Origin: Ichthyosporea sp. XGB-2017a
Taxonomy: Eukaryota > Opisthokonta > Ichthyosporea
Assembly: GCA_002811675.1 (NCBI GenBank)
Contig: PDIM01010333.1
Location: 422,415-455,569, forward strand
Length of the DNA stretch: 33,155 bases
Direction of reading: 5' to 3'
The position numbers and the translations under genes were made by a program. Below the pieces are notes generated by a model. That model searched no databases and was not told the DNA's origin. It saw only the letters and a program-made list of their open reading frames with translations. How positions within the stretch are numbered: position 1 is the first letter of the stretch; each line of letters starts with the position of its first letter. Shown piece after piece: positions 8,626-18,100 of the stretch.

Positions 8626-9071
8626 TCGCGAGGACTTGAGAGTGTGTTATACACCGTACACTGTCAAATTTTGCTTCTTGGCGCAATCTCAGATTGATTA
8701 TAGAGAATACACGCGGACCTTGACGATGAAAGCAGAGGTCCATGTCACTTAGCAATAGCTGGGCGCCACACTCACCCGTTGTTAAGGAAGGGGTAGGGTG
8801 GCCTGACAAACTCATAAGAGAACCTCGTTACTAAAGGCAAAAGAGCCACAACGTGGGCAATAATGGGTGCATACCATGTATGATGATTGATGTAACTGGA
8901 CTCGCAGGCCTCAATTATGATTGTTTGGTGTGTAAAGAGTGAGGTGAGTGAACTCTATTGGCTCTATAACACTTCTCTAACACTTCACAAATCACAGACT
9001 TCTCATTTATTGGTCAAGGCCACCGTTTTGGTACTATTTTTTTTTTTTTTCGTTTTTTTTTTTTGCACTTT

Positions 9072-9104
<33 letters not shown>

Positions 9105-9279
9105 ATCTTGTCATTGTAATTGGATCATTGCTCCTTTTTATTTCAGACAGGATCCAGATTTGCTTTAGTCTGTACTTCACCACTTGTCCATCACGCCAAC
9201 AGACAGTTAACAGGGAATTACTCCCCTTTGATACTCGGAGGAGAATAGGAAGTATAGTCAGGCACTCACTGTAGACACC
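8626..9279 (+). promoter_or_regulatory. Upstream region with long T-tracts before the EF-hand/coiled-coil gene
   Basis: No confident gene. Three T-runs of 14, 12 and 30 bases lie at 9037-9050, 9053-9064 and 9074-9103 on the coding strand, about 180-240 bases before the ATG at 9280. Such tracts resist nucleosomes and are common promoter elements in yeasts and other protists. A 66-codon minus-strand frame (8615-8815) has an ATG but no recognisable features. Confidence 0.5.
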
Positions 9280-12222
9280 ATGTCCTTCCCTATTGTGGTA
9301 CCCCGGGACGAGGATATCTTGCAGATGAAACTCAACTTAGCCATGGGGCGCCAGGAGGAGAATAGGTGCCCGGCCGCCCCTTCTGTGCCCCCTTCTCTTT
9401 GTGCGCAGGGACAGGAGGAGGCAGCCCCTCTGCGGGAGGTGACAATAAACTCCAACAATGACCAGCAGCCTCAACCCCCGCCAGGAAAGGGGACAGTTGT
9501 GACATCTTCCCTCCTGGATGTTCTTTCGGAGGTGTCGGCTCAGTCAGAGCCCATCTCCACCCAAACAGCAACCGTGGGGGATCTGGATGTGGATGCTTTT
9601 CTTACTGAGGAGTTCAAGGAGAATAGTCAAAGTGGCGGGACTGGGAATGGCGCACTGTCCTCTACTCTACCTCCCGCCTCTCCAACGGGGAGTCTAGATT
9701 TGGAAGACCTAGATCTCAGCCAAGAGCTGGATCTGACAAAGAACTGTGAGAGATTCTTTGATGACGCGCAGCTCAAGGCAATCGGGGACGCTTTTAACAG
9801 CATTGATGTTGATGGAAAAGGCAGAATTCCACTCTACCCGGGATTAGAACAGCTTCTGATTGAGCTGGGACATCCCCTCCCAGAGCATCATATTGCCTTT
9901 TTGATACAGGAAATGGATACACAGCCAGCGTTTGTAGATGAAGAAACTCCGCAAGATCCTTTGGATTCATCAACCCAGCAGGAACAGGAAAAGGTCAGCT
10001 CAATTAGCAAAGGACGTTACTTTACGCAAAGAGCGGTACTGAGTGGCCTAACCAAATTGGCACTGATGAGCGCCCCGCAATTAGTGGGGGAGGATATGAG
10101 TGATATTGATGAATACGTAAAAGAGCACTCACTAGAGCCTCATACGATGGGGACAATGATGGGCACACCTCCGGGGCTGGCTGCTGAAATATTGTCTGAG
10201 GAGGAAGAATACGAAGAGGGAGAAAGTGAATTGGATAGGTCCGATAGTACCCTTGACTCCAGTGAGGAATGTGGGACTTCGCCGGCAGTGTTGACTCCAT
10301 CCAAACTTTACTCGTCCATTGTATACAAGGGTTGTGTGGGAACTTTAACTGAAGATGCCAACCATTCTGCGCCAGTTAGTGCAAACCATAGTGTCAACCT
10401 TAGTGGCTTTGGTACGGGTGAGTGTGCTGTTCCTCGAAGCCAAAATAACAGCTGTGTGAAGGCTCTGAATAGCGTAAAGGTTAACTGCAATGCCTCATTT
10501 GAGCTTGAAACCACTAATCACAAGCTCTATTTGCATGAGTTGAATTTGGAAAACAAAAATCGCGAGTCTCTTCCAGTGTCGCTACTTTCACCGGTAAAAC
10601 CCAGAAGAGATAGCAAACTTTCTGACAGTCCTATCCTTGGTCACAATAAGTCGTATTTCCAGTATCAGCGAAACGCATCGACTGCTTATTCAAACACAAA
10701 TACACCCACTTCTTCAGGCGCTGGTCAGGCTTCGTGTGTTGTGTCTGGACCGGCGAAAAATGTTCAATTAGATGGGCATCCACAACTAGGAATGACCAGC
10801 CCGCGTACAAAGGCTCAACCCGCGTACCAAAATCTACGCCAACGCCACCGTGAACTTACAGAAATGTATGATGCGGCCGTTTCATGCTTGCATGATGCTG
10901 AAGACGAAAATAGAGAACTTCTTGGGAAAGTACAGGACGGGGAAAAGGCAGAGAAAAATCTGAAAGAATTAAAGATTAAATATGAGTCTTTGCAAAGTGA
11001 ATACGATGAAGTGCTATTGGGTAAAGAAGCTAGTGACAAGAAAATTGTAGAGCTTCAAAATGAAGTTGCTTGTTTGAAGATGTCTTTACAGGAAACCCAG
11101 AAGGCCCTTGATGAAAGTATTGAAGATTCAAGGTTAGCAAAAATGGAAGTTAGCGAATTAAAACTTAATTGTGAAAAGAACAACAGGCCAGCTGAAGATG
11201 TGGAAAGACTAGTGAAAGAGTTGCAATTATTAAAAGGCGTGCTGATAGCTAGCAAACAGCACGAAGGCGAGGTGGCAGAGACGGTAGCCAAACTTCAGGA
11301 AGAGAATAAGAGAATGAAAGACTCCCTTGATGAAAGCGAAGCGAAAGCTGTCGAGGCTAAGAAAGAGGCTACGTTTTTTTCCAGGCTTGCACAAAGCCCC
11401 AGGCGCGTGCAAAGCGTATCAACCACACCTTCCAGAGCCCTAAGTGAAGAACTTAGAATGGTTCCCGCTTCACCTTACTCGCCCCGCAAAACAGCCGAGC
11501 GAGACCCCCGAAAGCTTATTCGGAACCTCTTGATTGAAGTTTCTGAGGAGGAAAAGATAATTCTTTCTATCCGTGAAATTGTTGTTGCGGCCATTGGATT
11601 GCCAAAACAAAAGGGAAAATCTTCAAATAGTGAAAATATATCAATTGGGCACCCTTCGAAAGAGACCTTGCAGTCACATGTGGAATTTCTAGAAGGAATT
11701 GTCGGCCAATTTCGTGCACGTGTTGATGGGGCTGAAGAGAAAGCAAGTGAAATGGATAAAACTGTACTTTCTCTTGCCAGACGATCGCTCCAGTATATTC
11801 TGCTTGTGATGAGCAGCAGCAGCAATATGTGGAACGGTAAAGATGATAGCAAAAATTGTTCTTGTGCTGTTCAGGATACCGAAGATGAAATATTTGAAGC
11901 TCTCTGTATGGTATATCGAAGTCAATTCAGTGGAAGGTTCAAAGGCCAAATGCAGTTGCTGCCATCGTCTTTGATTCCCGGTGGCCCCTGTGCCTTAGAG
12001 GATGCTGGAAAAATTGAACCAATTGAAGAATGCAATGTTGATGAGGTGGAATCCTCTGCTGAACCTCCCAAAAGCCCAAAGGTGCAATCGTCGTTTGTTT
12101 CCCCTGCATTGGTGTGCAGTGGAGTCGTAGCGGGATTGTTGGCTCGATATATGGTTCTGTTAGCGTTCACTTTTAATATTCTTGACGTGGGTGACGTTTT
12201 AAACGGAGTACACCCAACTTAA
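9280..12222 (+). CDS. EF-hand-like, coiled-coil, C-terminally membrane-anchored protein (KASH-like candidate)
   Basis: Encodes 980 aa from ATG 9280 (ACACC before it). Residues 1-150 are low-complexity and acidic. A helix-loop-helix at about 160-220 contains an EF-hand-like loop DVDGKGRIPLYP (about 176-187) lacking the acidic residue at position 12, so calcium binding is doubtful. Acidic, Ser-rich linkers follow to about 510. A long coiled coil spans about 515-705, and a second helical region about 740-850. Near the end a hydrophobic segment (about 942-965) is followed by a 15-residue tail ending VHPT. This order (EF-hand-like, coiled coil, single C-terminal membrane segment, short tail ending in Pro-Thr) resembles KASH-type nuclear-envelope proteins such as KASH5, and also tail-anchored golgins. 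No orthologue is recognised; the role is inference. Confidence 0.85.
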   Translation: MSFPIVVPRDEDILQMKLNLAMGRQEENRCPAAPSVPPSLCAQGQEEAAPLREVTINSNNDQQPQPPPGKGTVVTSSLLDVLSEVSAQSEPISTQTATVGDLDVDAFLTEEFKENSQSGGTGNGALSSTLPPASPTGSLDLEDLDLSQELDLTKNCERFFDDAQLKAIGDAFNSIDVDGKGRIPLYPGLEQLLIELGHPLPEHHIAFLIQEMDTQPAFVDEETPQDPLDSSTQQEQEKVSSISKGRYFTQRAVLSGLTKLALMSAPQLVGEDMSDIDEYVKEHSLEPHTMGTMMGTPPGLAAEILSEEEEYEEGESELDRSDSTLDSSEECGTSPAVLTPSKLYSSIVYKGCVGTLTEDANHSAPVSANHSVNLSGFGTGECAVPRSQNNSCVKALNSVKVNCNASFELETTNHKLYLHELNLENKNRESLPVSLLSPVKPRRDSKLSDSPILGHNKSYFQYQRNASTAYSNTNTPTSSGAGQASCVVSGPAKNVQLDGHPQLGMTSPRTKAQPAYQNLRQRHRELTEMYDAAVSCLHDAEDENRELLGKVQDGEKAEKNLKELKIKYESLQSEYDEVLLGKEASDKKIVELQNEVACLKMSLQETQKALDESIEDSRLAKMEVSELKLNCEKNNRPAEDVERLVKELQLLKGVLIASKQHEGEVAETVAKLQEENKRMKDSLDESEAKAVEAKKEATFFSRLAQSPRRVQSVSTTPSRALSEELRMVPASPYSPRKTAERDPRKLIRNLLIEVSEEEKIILSIREIVVAAIGLPKQKGKSSNSENISIGHPSKETLQSHVEFLEGIVGQFRARVDGAEEKASEMDKTVLSLARRSLQYILLVMSSSSNMWNGKDDSKNCSCAVQDTEDEIFEALCMVYRSQFSGRFKGQMQLLPSSLIPGGPCALEDAGKIEPIEECNVDEVESSAEPPKSPKVQSSFVSPALVCSGVVAGLLARYMVLLAFTFNILDVGDVLNGVHPT

Positions 12223-12280
12223 AAGTTTTTCCTTGTTTACCGCAGTTAAATTCATACATACTTTTTTCTTTGGAGTGAAA

Positions 12281-12304
12281 AATAAATAAAGCAAGACCTT
12301 TATT
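12281..12304. terminator. Overlapping convergent poly(A) signals
   Basis: On the plus strand AATAAATAAA at 12281-12290 serves the EF-hand/coiled-coil gene ending at 12222. On the minus strand AATAAA at 12299-12304 serves the gene ending at 12334. Cleavage downstream of each signal makes the two 3' UTRs overlap by tens of bases. Confidence 0.65.
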
Positions 12305-12333
12305 GATTACAGCAGTTCCTAAGCCCTTCATGT

Positions 12334-14148
12334 TTAAGTAGTTGATATGGATGGGCTTTTGGCTACTCTTATATTCTCTAAAGGAACACCAAGCTTGTTG
12401 ACTAAATCATGTGCTTGACACAGGAACAAGTCAAACTGCTCAGGATCTGCAACATCCCCAAAATAGAAGCCAACTTTAAGTAAGATAGGGCCCCGGTCGA
12501 CAGTTCCTTTATCTTCTAAATCAGCATATGCAGTCCTTTGGCTTGTTGATTGTGCTTGATGTGGGGGATAGATCAGACCCTCTAATTCCTTTACACGATC
12601 CTCCATTCCATTGTTCATGGTAACAACAAAAGGAGCGCGTAGAGGCAATTGAAACCGCTCCACAAGTGAATGCACTCTGGGGGGTCCAACACGATGATGC
12701 TTCAGGAGCCCGTAGCAGTGACAAGAATTGCCTCCGTTGGCATGATAACATAAAAATCCATTATCACTGCTTCCCCTGCGCAACCCACACAGGGGCGGGC
12801 TTGATTTGCCTTTATCATTCCAAGCGCTATTGCCTTCATCTAATGGTGATACTTTGGGAGATAACAACGTCTTTGGGTTCCCATAAGAAATATTTGGGAG
12901 AGACTCGGAAGTTTTGGCGAGGGAAAATGAACGCAATGTATCCTTTTCTTCTATGGATGATGAAGATTCGGTCAAATCGTGCTTGTCTGAGCTGTGTGCG
13001 CGTTGCAAAGCAACCAATGGATCGAGGAGAAAGTGCTTCCTTGGCAAAAGGATTCGCTGCTGTCTTTCCAGGTATGAGCGTCGTCGAGTATGTCCGCTGT
13101 TATTGGTAGAGAGTAGGCTATCGGAGCTTTCCTTTTGCTCCATTTCATCTCCGATATCTTTGGAAGATCTCCGCTGCTTAGGCGATGCCACCCCCAACTC
13201 CGTCCACAAATTATGTAAAGTCTCTTTTTCTTTCCCAATATCCTGCTCACAATTTTCCTCCTCTGGACACCCAAGAAGCCTCACACGCGCATATTCATGA
13301 CAAGTTCTTGATCCTTCTCCGTCTTTCATTCCTTGGTCCCCTTCGGACACCCCCAGAACCTCCTCTACTACCACAAGCCTCCCTTTCATAAACCCCCATC
13401 GCGACTCTTCTCCGTCCATGCCCCCGTGCCTACTCACATTGCATAACAGAACCGCGGGCATCTCCCTCTTCAGACATAAAGAGTGCGCAGGTACATCCTC
13501 GTTACTGGGGAGCAATGCCCACATATCCCGGGCGCTCACACTGCTTCCCCTCCCACCCTGGGCCCGTCTCGACTCTTTCTCATCAGGCTGATCTTGACAC
13601 ACAATTGTGCCTGAGCTCCTTCGCCGCAGTTCCTGGGACAATCTGCGAATCACACCACATTGCTCTAATACTTTTTGCCTCCTCACCAGTCTACTAGGAC
13701 TCCCGTAACTACCAATGCTGCTCGCACTCCCCAGACTGCCCTGGCTAAAAGTAGAACCCCGTAATGAGAAAGAAGATCGATGCAAATACTCATCCCCGCC
13801 TTGTTCCCTTTGATCGCCTTCCTCCCCCTTCTCCTCCACCGCACACGCAGCACTACTCCCCCTCCGGATCACATTCTCTACCCCGTCCACCGCCCACACA
13901 CCGCCTCCCTTCCCTCCTCCCCCCACCTCCGAGATGGGAAATCTCTCCAACACAAGGCCGTTTATCGGGTCCACAATATCCATCCAAGGAACAACCACGA
14001 CATGTCTGCACACTGTAATCGCCGTGCTGCGTCGCAGTGATAACCCTTCAAACACCCACGACAGTAACTCATACAGTGACCACTCTTCCTTCACACACCC
14101 AGCAGCAAACAGAGCCATATCCCCGCTCTTCTTCTGCTCCCCCTTCAT
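12334..14148 (-). CDS. Unrecognised Ser/Gly/Arg-rich protein with many RRxS sites
   Basis: Encodes 604 aa from ATG 14148; the frame is open to a GTG at 14181. A second in-frame ATG at 14118 (574 residues before it still in frame downstream) could be the real start. The family is not recognised. Residues about 10-70 look folded and hydrophobic (SLYELLSWVFEGLSLRRSTA, VVVVPWMDIVDP), and so do the last 60-70 (ILLKVGFYFGDVADPEQFDL, then FLCQAHDLVNKLGVPLENIR). Between them lies a long, probably disordered region with repeated basophilic-kinase motifs: RRGSS, RRLS, RRRSS, RRSS, RRRSY, RRGSS. This suggests a phosphorylation-controlled regulator, as inference. A Cys/His-rich patch (CYHANGGNSCHCYGLLKHH) near residue 470 could bind metal. 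No membrane segment is seen. Confidence 0.8.
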   Translation of the reverse strand: MKGEQKKSGDMALFAAGCVKEEWSLYELLSWVFEGLSLRRSTAITVCRHVVVVPWMDIVDPINGLVLERFPISEVGGGGKGGGVWAVDGVENVIRRGSSAACAVEEKGEEGDQREQGGDEYLHRSSFSLRGSTFSQGSLGSASSIGSYGSPSRLVRRQKVLEQCGVIRRLSQELRRRSSGTIVCQDQPDEKESRRAQGGRGSSVSARDMWALLPSNEDVPAHSLCLKREMPAVLLCNVSRHGGMDGEESRWGFMKGRLVVVEEVLGVSEGDQGMKDGEGSRTCHEYARVRLLGCPEEENCEQDIGKEKETLHNLWTELGVASPKQRRSSKDIGDEMEQKESSDSLLSTNNSGHTRRRSYLERQQRILLPRKHFLLDPLVALQRAHSSDKHDLTESSSSIEEKDTLRSFSLAKTSESLPNISYGNPKTLLSPKVSPLDEGNSAWNDKGKSSPPLCGLRRGSSDNGFLCYHANGGNSCHCYGLLKHHRVGPPRVHSLVERFQLPLRAPFVVTMNNGMEDRVKELEGLIYPPHQAQSTSQRTAYADLEDKGTVDRGPILLKVGFYFGDVADPEQFDLFLCQAHDLVNKLGVPLENIRVAKSPSISTT

Positions 14149-14569
14149 CCCCACACCCCACACAAAATAGCAATAACACACACCAGCAAGCCCTAAGAAG
14201 CCACCGGGGAACTCCTTGTATCCCTCTTCTTCAACAAGGGCCCTGATCCCTCTCTCTAGTAGCTACCTAGGAGGGATCTGCCCATCTCACTCAATGGACA
14301 GACAACACAAACCACAGAGTGCATGGCAGAGGGGAAGGAGGAGATATCCCCCCAGCTGGCCAGGGAACTAACCTAACCTAATCCTTATCTCCATTATTTA
14401 TTTAATTCATTGTTGTCCTTTGAGGCTCGGGTTGGATTTTGTTGCAAGGCACGGTAATGAGGAATCTGCTTCCTTTTGTTGAGGCTGAGAGACGGAGAAG
14501 TAAAGAGAGACAAGCCTTAAGGGGATAAAATTTAGCAAAGACAAACAGATAGACGCGTTGTAATACAAC
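14149..14569. promoter_or_regulatory. Divergent promoter region between the RRxS protein and CHCHD5-like genes
   Basis: About 420 bases between divergent starts. It is rich in short CT/CA blocks and contains AACCTAACCTAATCC near 14374, which resembles telomere repeats but is too short to call. No TATA box or RNA gene is evident. Confidence 0.4.
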
Positions 14570-14905
14570 ATGGAGGCTGCCTTCCAGGACGTCTCTTCCC
14601 AGTGTGCCCCCCAAATGGAGGCCTATACGGAATGTGTGGAGGCTAATCCCTCCTCCTTCTCCACCACATGTCTCCCCCTCCAGCAGCAGGTGGCCGCATG
14701 CAGCGCCAATGCTTCCCGGGCGGTGGCTCTCATACGTAACCAGTGCCGTGCCCAGTTCAACGCCTATGATCTCTGTGTGCAGAACAACATGGACTCCCCA
14801 GACCAGTGCGATGACAAGTTAACTGCCTTCTTCCAGTGTGGGGACGCTATACTCAAGGCAAGGGATAGTTCTCTCTCCACTCCTGCACACTCCTCCTCCT
14901 CCTGA
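14570..14905 (+). CDS. CHCHD5/Mix14-like twin CX9C intermembrane-space protein
   Basis: Encodes 111 aa from ATG 14570 (A at -3, G at +4), nearly the length of human CHCHD5. Eight cysteines form four perfect CX9C motifs: C12/C22, C34/C44, C59/C69 and C80/C90, i.e. two CHCH hairpins in tandem. This double arrangement and the start MEAAFQDVSSQC, with CVEANPSSF after the first motif, fit the CHCHD5/Mix14 family. Such proteins enter the mitochondrial intermembrane space by the Mia40/Erv1 disulfide relay without a cleaved presequence; their exact function is poorly known. The C-terminal 20 residues are Ser-rich and probably disordered. It ends with TGA. An AATAAA at 15139-15144 or a weaker AATAAG at 15030 may end the transcript. 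Confidence 0.93.
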   Translation: MEAAFQDVSSQCAPQMEAYTECVEANPSSFSTTCLPLQQQVAACSANASRAVALIRNQCRAQFNAYDLCVQNNMDSPDQCDDKLTAFFQCGDAILKARDSSLSTPAHSSSS

Positions 14906-15048
14906 TCAGAGTCATTGTGGGATTCCCACTCCACGCAAAAGGCCTCGCCTTATAGAGCTATATCGTCACCTTTTCTTATTCACAGAAGTTATTAGACCAC
15001 GGATGATTCATCTCCTTCTAATATGATATAATAAGACTCTTCCTTTCT

Positions 15049-15144
15049 TTTATTTTTTCGTATCATCTACTGACGTTTCTTCTTTGTTGGGCGTTTACAA
15101 GTAGATTGGATTGGTTAGCTATCAACTATGGATTAATTAATAAA
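15049..15144. terminator. Convergent 3' ends of CHCHD5-like and P5A-ATPase genes
   Basis: A minus-strand AATAAA lies at 15049-15054, about 85 bases past the P5A stop. A plus-strand AATAAA at 15139-15144 overlaps the P5A stop codon (15137-15139) and could serve the CHCHD5-like mRNA. If both are used the two transcripts overlap by about 100 bases. Confidence 0.45.
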
Positions 15145-18100
15145 GCGGTTTTGGTTTGGTGTTTGCAAACAGAAACCAGAGTACTCGGTCCACTAGGAAG
15201 GCGCCGATAAAGTCTAGGGCAAGCACTCTCAGGATAGTATCACTCAAGTCCGGTTCAAACAGTTCCAGCTGCATATATTTGTTGAACTCCGGTTTACTTC
15301 CACTAGCTGCAATAAACATTGCGGCAAAACTACCCAAAACGCTATAGAAGAGCGGCTTATGCTCCATCAGGGTGGGCATGAAAGGAGATCCCGCGTAGTT
15401 CACAGCAAACGTGGATACCTGCATCGTGGACGATATAATAAAGACAGCACTGTTCACCACATTCGGTTCAAAATCTGCATCGACGTCCACCTTGTTCTCA
15501 TCCCAATCAGAGATACTTTTCGTCAAATCGATCAGGAAACGAATCGAGTAAATATGGACAGCAAACTGCAGCAGCACAGTGAGTGGCATGTAGAAGTTAA
15601 AAATACTTGTTACAGGACGCACTGCTGACAGCTTCTCGAGAGGCTTTGCTTTCGAAATATGGAAGAAGCACATTGCCAAGAAAATACCCTGGGAAGTATA
15701 CTGAAAGTCGCTAAACTTGATTCCTTCAAGAGCAAGTTCACTGAGCGAATAGGCAGAAATGAGACAGTTCAGGGCGAGAATTCGAAACATCTGCATTGTA
15801 ATAACCAGAGTACATCTTCCATAACGGACAAGATGAGGAATGCACATCACTGAGGAGACCTTGGATGTGAATGGGGAGGCTACTGATGCATCACCCAACT
15901 GCACCCGTGGGACGTCCTGCATATCCATATCTTGAAGACTTTCGTTCATCTCCATAACCTTCTTCTCCAACTCAATCTGCCTTTTGGTTTTCTGCACTGC
16001 TTGTGTACTTGGGCCAGCACTATACGCAGCACGCTGCTCTTCGTACTTCAGCATTCTCTCTTCATAATTTTTGCGAAACTCCAATTTCCTTTTCTCTAGA
16101 TCGTGCTTCATTTTCTCTTTCACCTCCTCTTCAGTACAACCCAACAAGGCTACCCCAACATGTGCCCTCTTTAGGGCCCCCACATCGTTTGTTCCATCAC
16201 CACACATGCAAGTTGTGTACCCTAGAGAATTCAGAGATCCAATAATAAAAGCTTTTTGATCAGGGCTCGTTCTTGCATATACCTTGATACGTGGCAAGAA
16301 CTTCAGGAAATCATGTCGCCCAGCAAGATACGTAAGACCTTTGCCAGTTACACAAAGATCATATTTGTTAAGGCTTTTAACATCATTATCTGGGAGAAGA
16401 GGCATATTCAAATTCTCATCATTCGTCTGCCAGAACCAGCCTTCCGGAAATGTTTTTGGAAATTCACCCGCCATGGACGAGGAATTTGTTAGAATCAAAG
16501 GCGTTTTATCCACAATCAAGCAATCCTGCGCTACGCGACAAGCTGTCAATGCATTATCACCAGTAATCATCACAAGATAGTGTGAAGAGTTCTTTAATAG
16601 CTTCAATGCTTTCTTGGAGTCGCTTTTCAACGGGCAATTTACGATAAGAAATCCCGCAAATATCAAGTCTTTCTCAACGACGCTTCGATCCATATCACGA
16701 AGTTCGGAACTTGAGTAGGATTCAGCCATGGGTTTATATCCCAGAGCAATCACACGAGAGCCTTCACGAGCAAATGCTTTGTACGTGGCAGCATAATTAA
16801 AAGGTACGTCTTGGAAGAATTTCTCTAAAGTTTCCGGGGCCCCTTTACATACTCCGTAGTTTTTGCGAACGTTTCCTTCCTCTACTTCAATCACAGCAGC
16901 CATTCTTTTCAAAGCAGACGCAAAATGCCATCTGTGCTTCACCTTAATTTGCCCACGAAGGGCTGATTTGCCACTAGGAACTACAACATCAGCATGGGGG
17001 ATATTAAAGTTGATCGCTTTGAGAACTTCCTTCTCCATGGGGTCTCCAACAAGCTCACCATCAAGAACTGAAAGTGCTTGGCAACCACCCAAAACATAGT
17101 ATGATTGCACGGGTAATTCATTCATACGACGTACACCTGATCCAACAGATTTTCGGTCGGTTTCTGTAGGCTCAAGCCCAGCAACACCATCAACAAGAAG
17201 ATCGTCTGTTGTCAGGGTACCTGTTTTGTCAAAGCAGCAAATATCAATTTTGCCCGCAAAAGGAATGCGAAAGGGCTCTGTGCAATATATATAAAATTCA
17301 ACCAAAGCTATAAGCGAATGATTCACTGCCAGAGACAACTCCATTGGAAGTTCGGGGGGAATTACGGCTGTCACAATGATAATACACTTCAGAAGCAGTT
17401 TTGACTTCTTCCGGTCGGGATCCTCCATGCCTTTGTTCCAAACATAGATAGCCGCGTAAACTGCGAAAACAAGCAAAAACAGAATGAAAATAAATGCTTC
17501 CATACTATTCGCCGTGACACGTTCACTCCCAAAAACAATGGTACGCACAAGCTTTCCTTGGTCGGTATCAAACCCGGTCTTGAGTACATACGCTGTCACA
17601 CCCTTGTCCGGGGCTCGAAGTCCTGCCGAGTCTTTCTCTGGTGGGGTAAGATGAACAACACGAGTTCCCCCAAAAACAACATTTAACTTGCCATGCAGTT
17701 TCATATCCAAATTATCATTGGGATTGAGATCAAGAATTGGTTCCTTTACCTGAGGGGTAGACTCCCCAGTCAACATGGCTTCATTGACAATACAATGTCC
17801 GTTGAGCAAAAGAAAATCGCAAGGGCACGAATAGTCTTCCCCATGACGTGTAAGCGAAACAATATCTCCCGGTAGAAGTTCATTGGACATTTTCTCCCTC
17901 CACTTACGTTCACGATAAACCTGCAGCTTGTATGGCTTGGATCCTAGTTCTTTCAAATCACTCATATTCTTAAGACGCTGTTTTACGATCAAGCATTCGA
18001 ACATGACCAACATGAACAGCGTAAACATGGAGTAGTAAAACATAGCCTCCATGGACCATAATGCAACACTAAATACTTGAAATACAAAAAAGGGAGCCAT

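Noticed and set aside
12666-13300. Plus-strand frames of 128-147 codons opposite the RRxS protein
   Set aside because: They lack any domain and overlap the long minus-strand frame, which has better composition and a poly(A) signal at its end.
14370-14390. Telomere-like AACCTAACCTAATCC
   Set aside because: Only two units between two genes; too short to be a telomere or interstitial telomeric tract.
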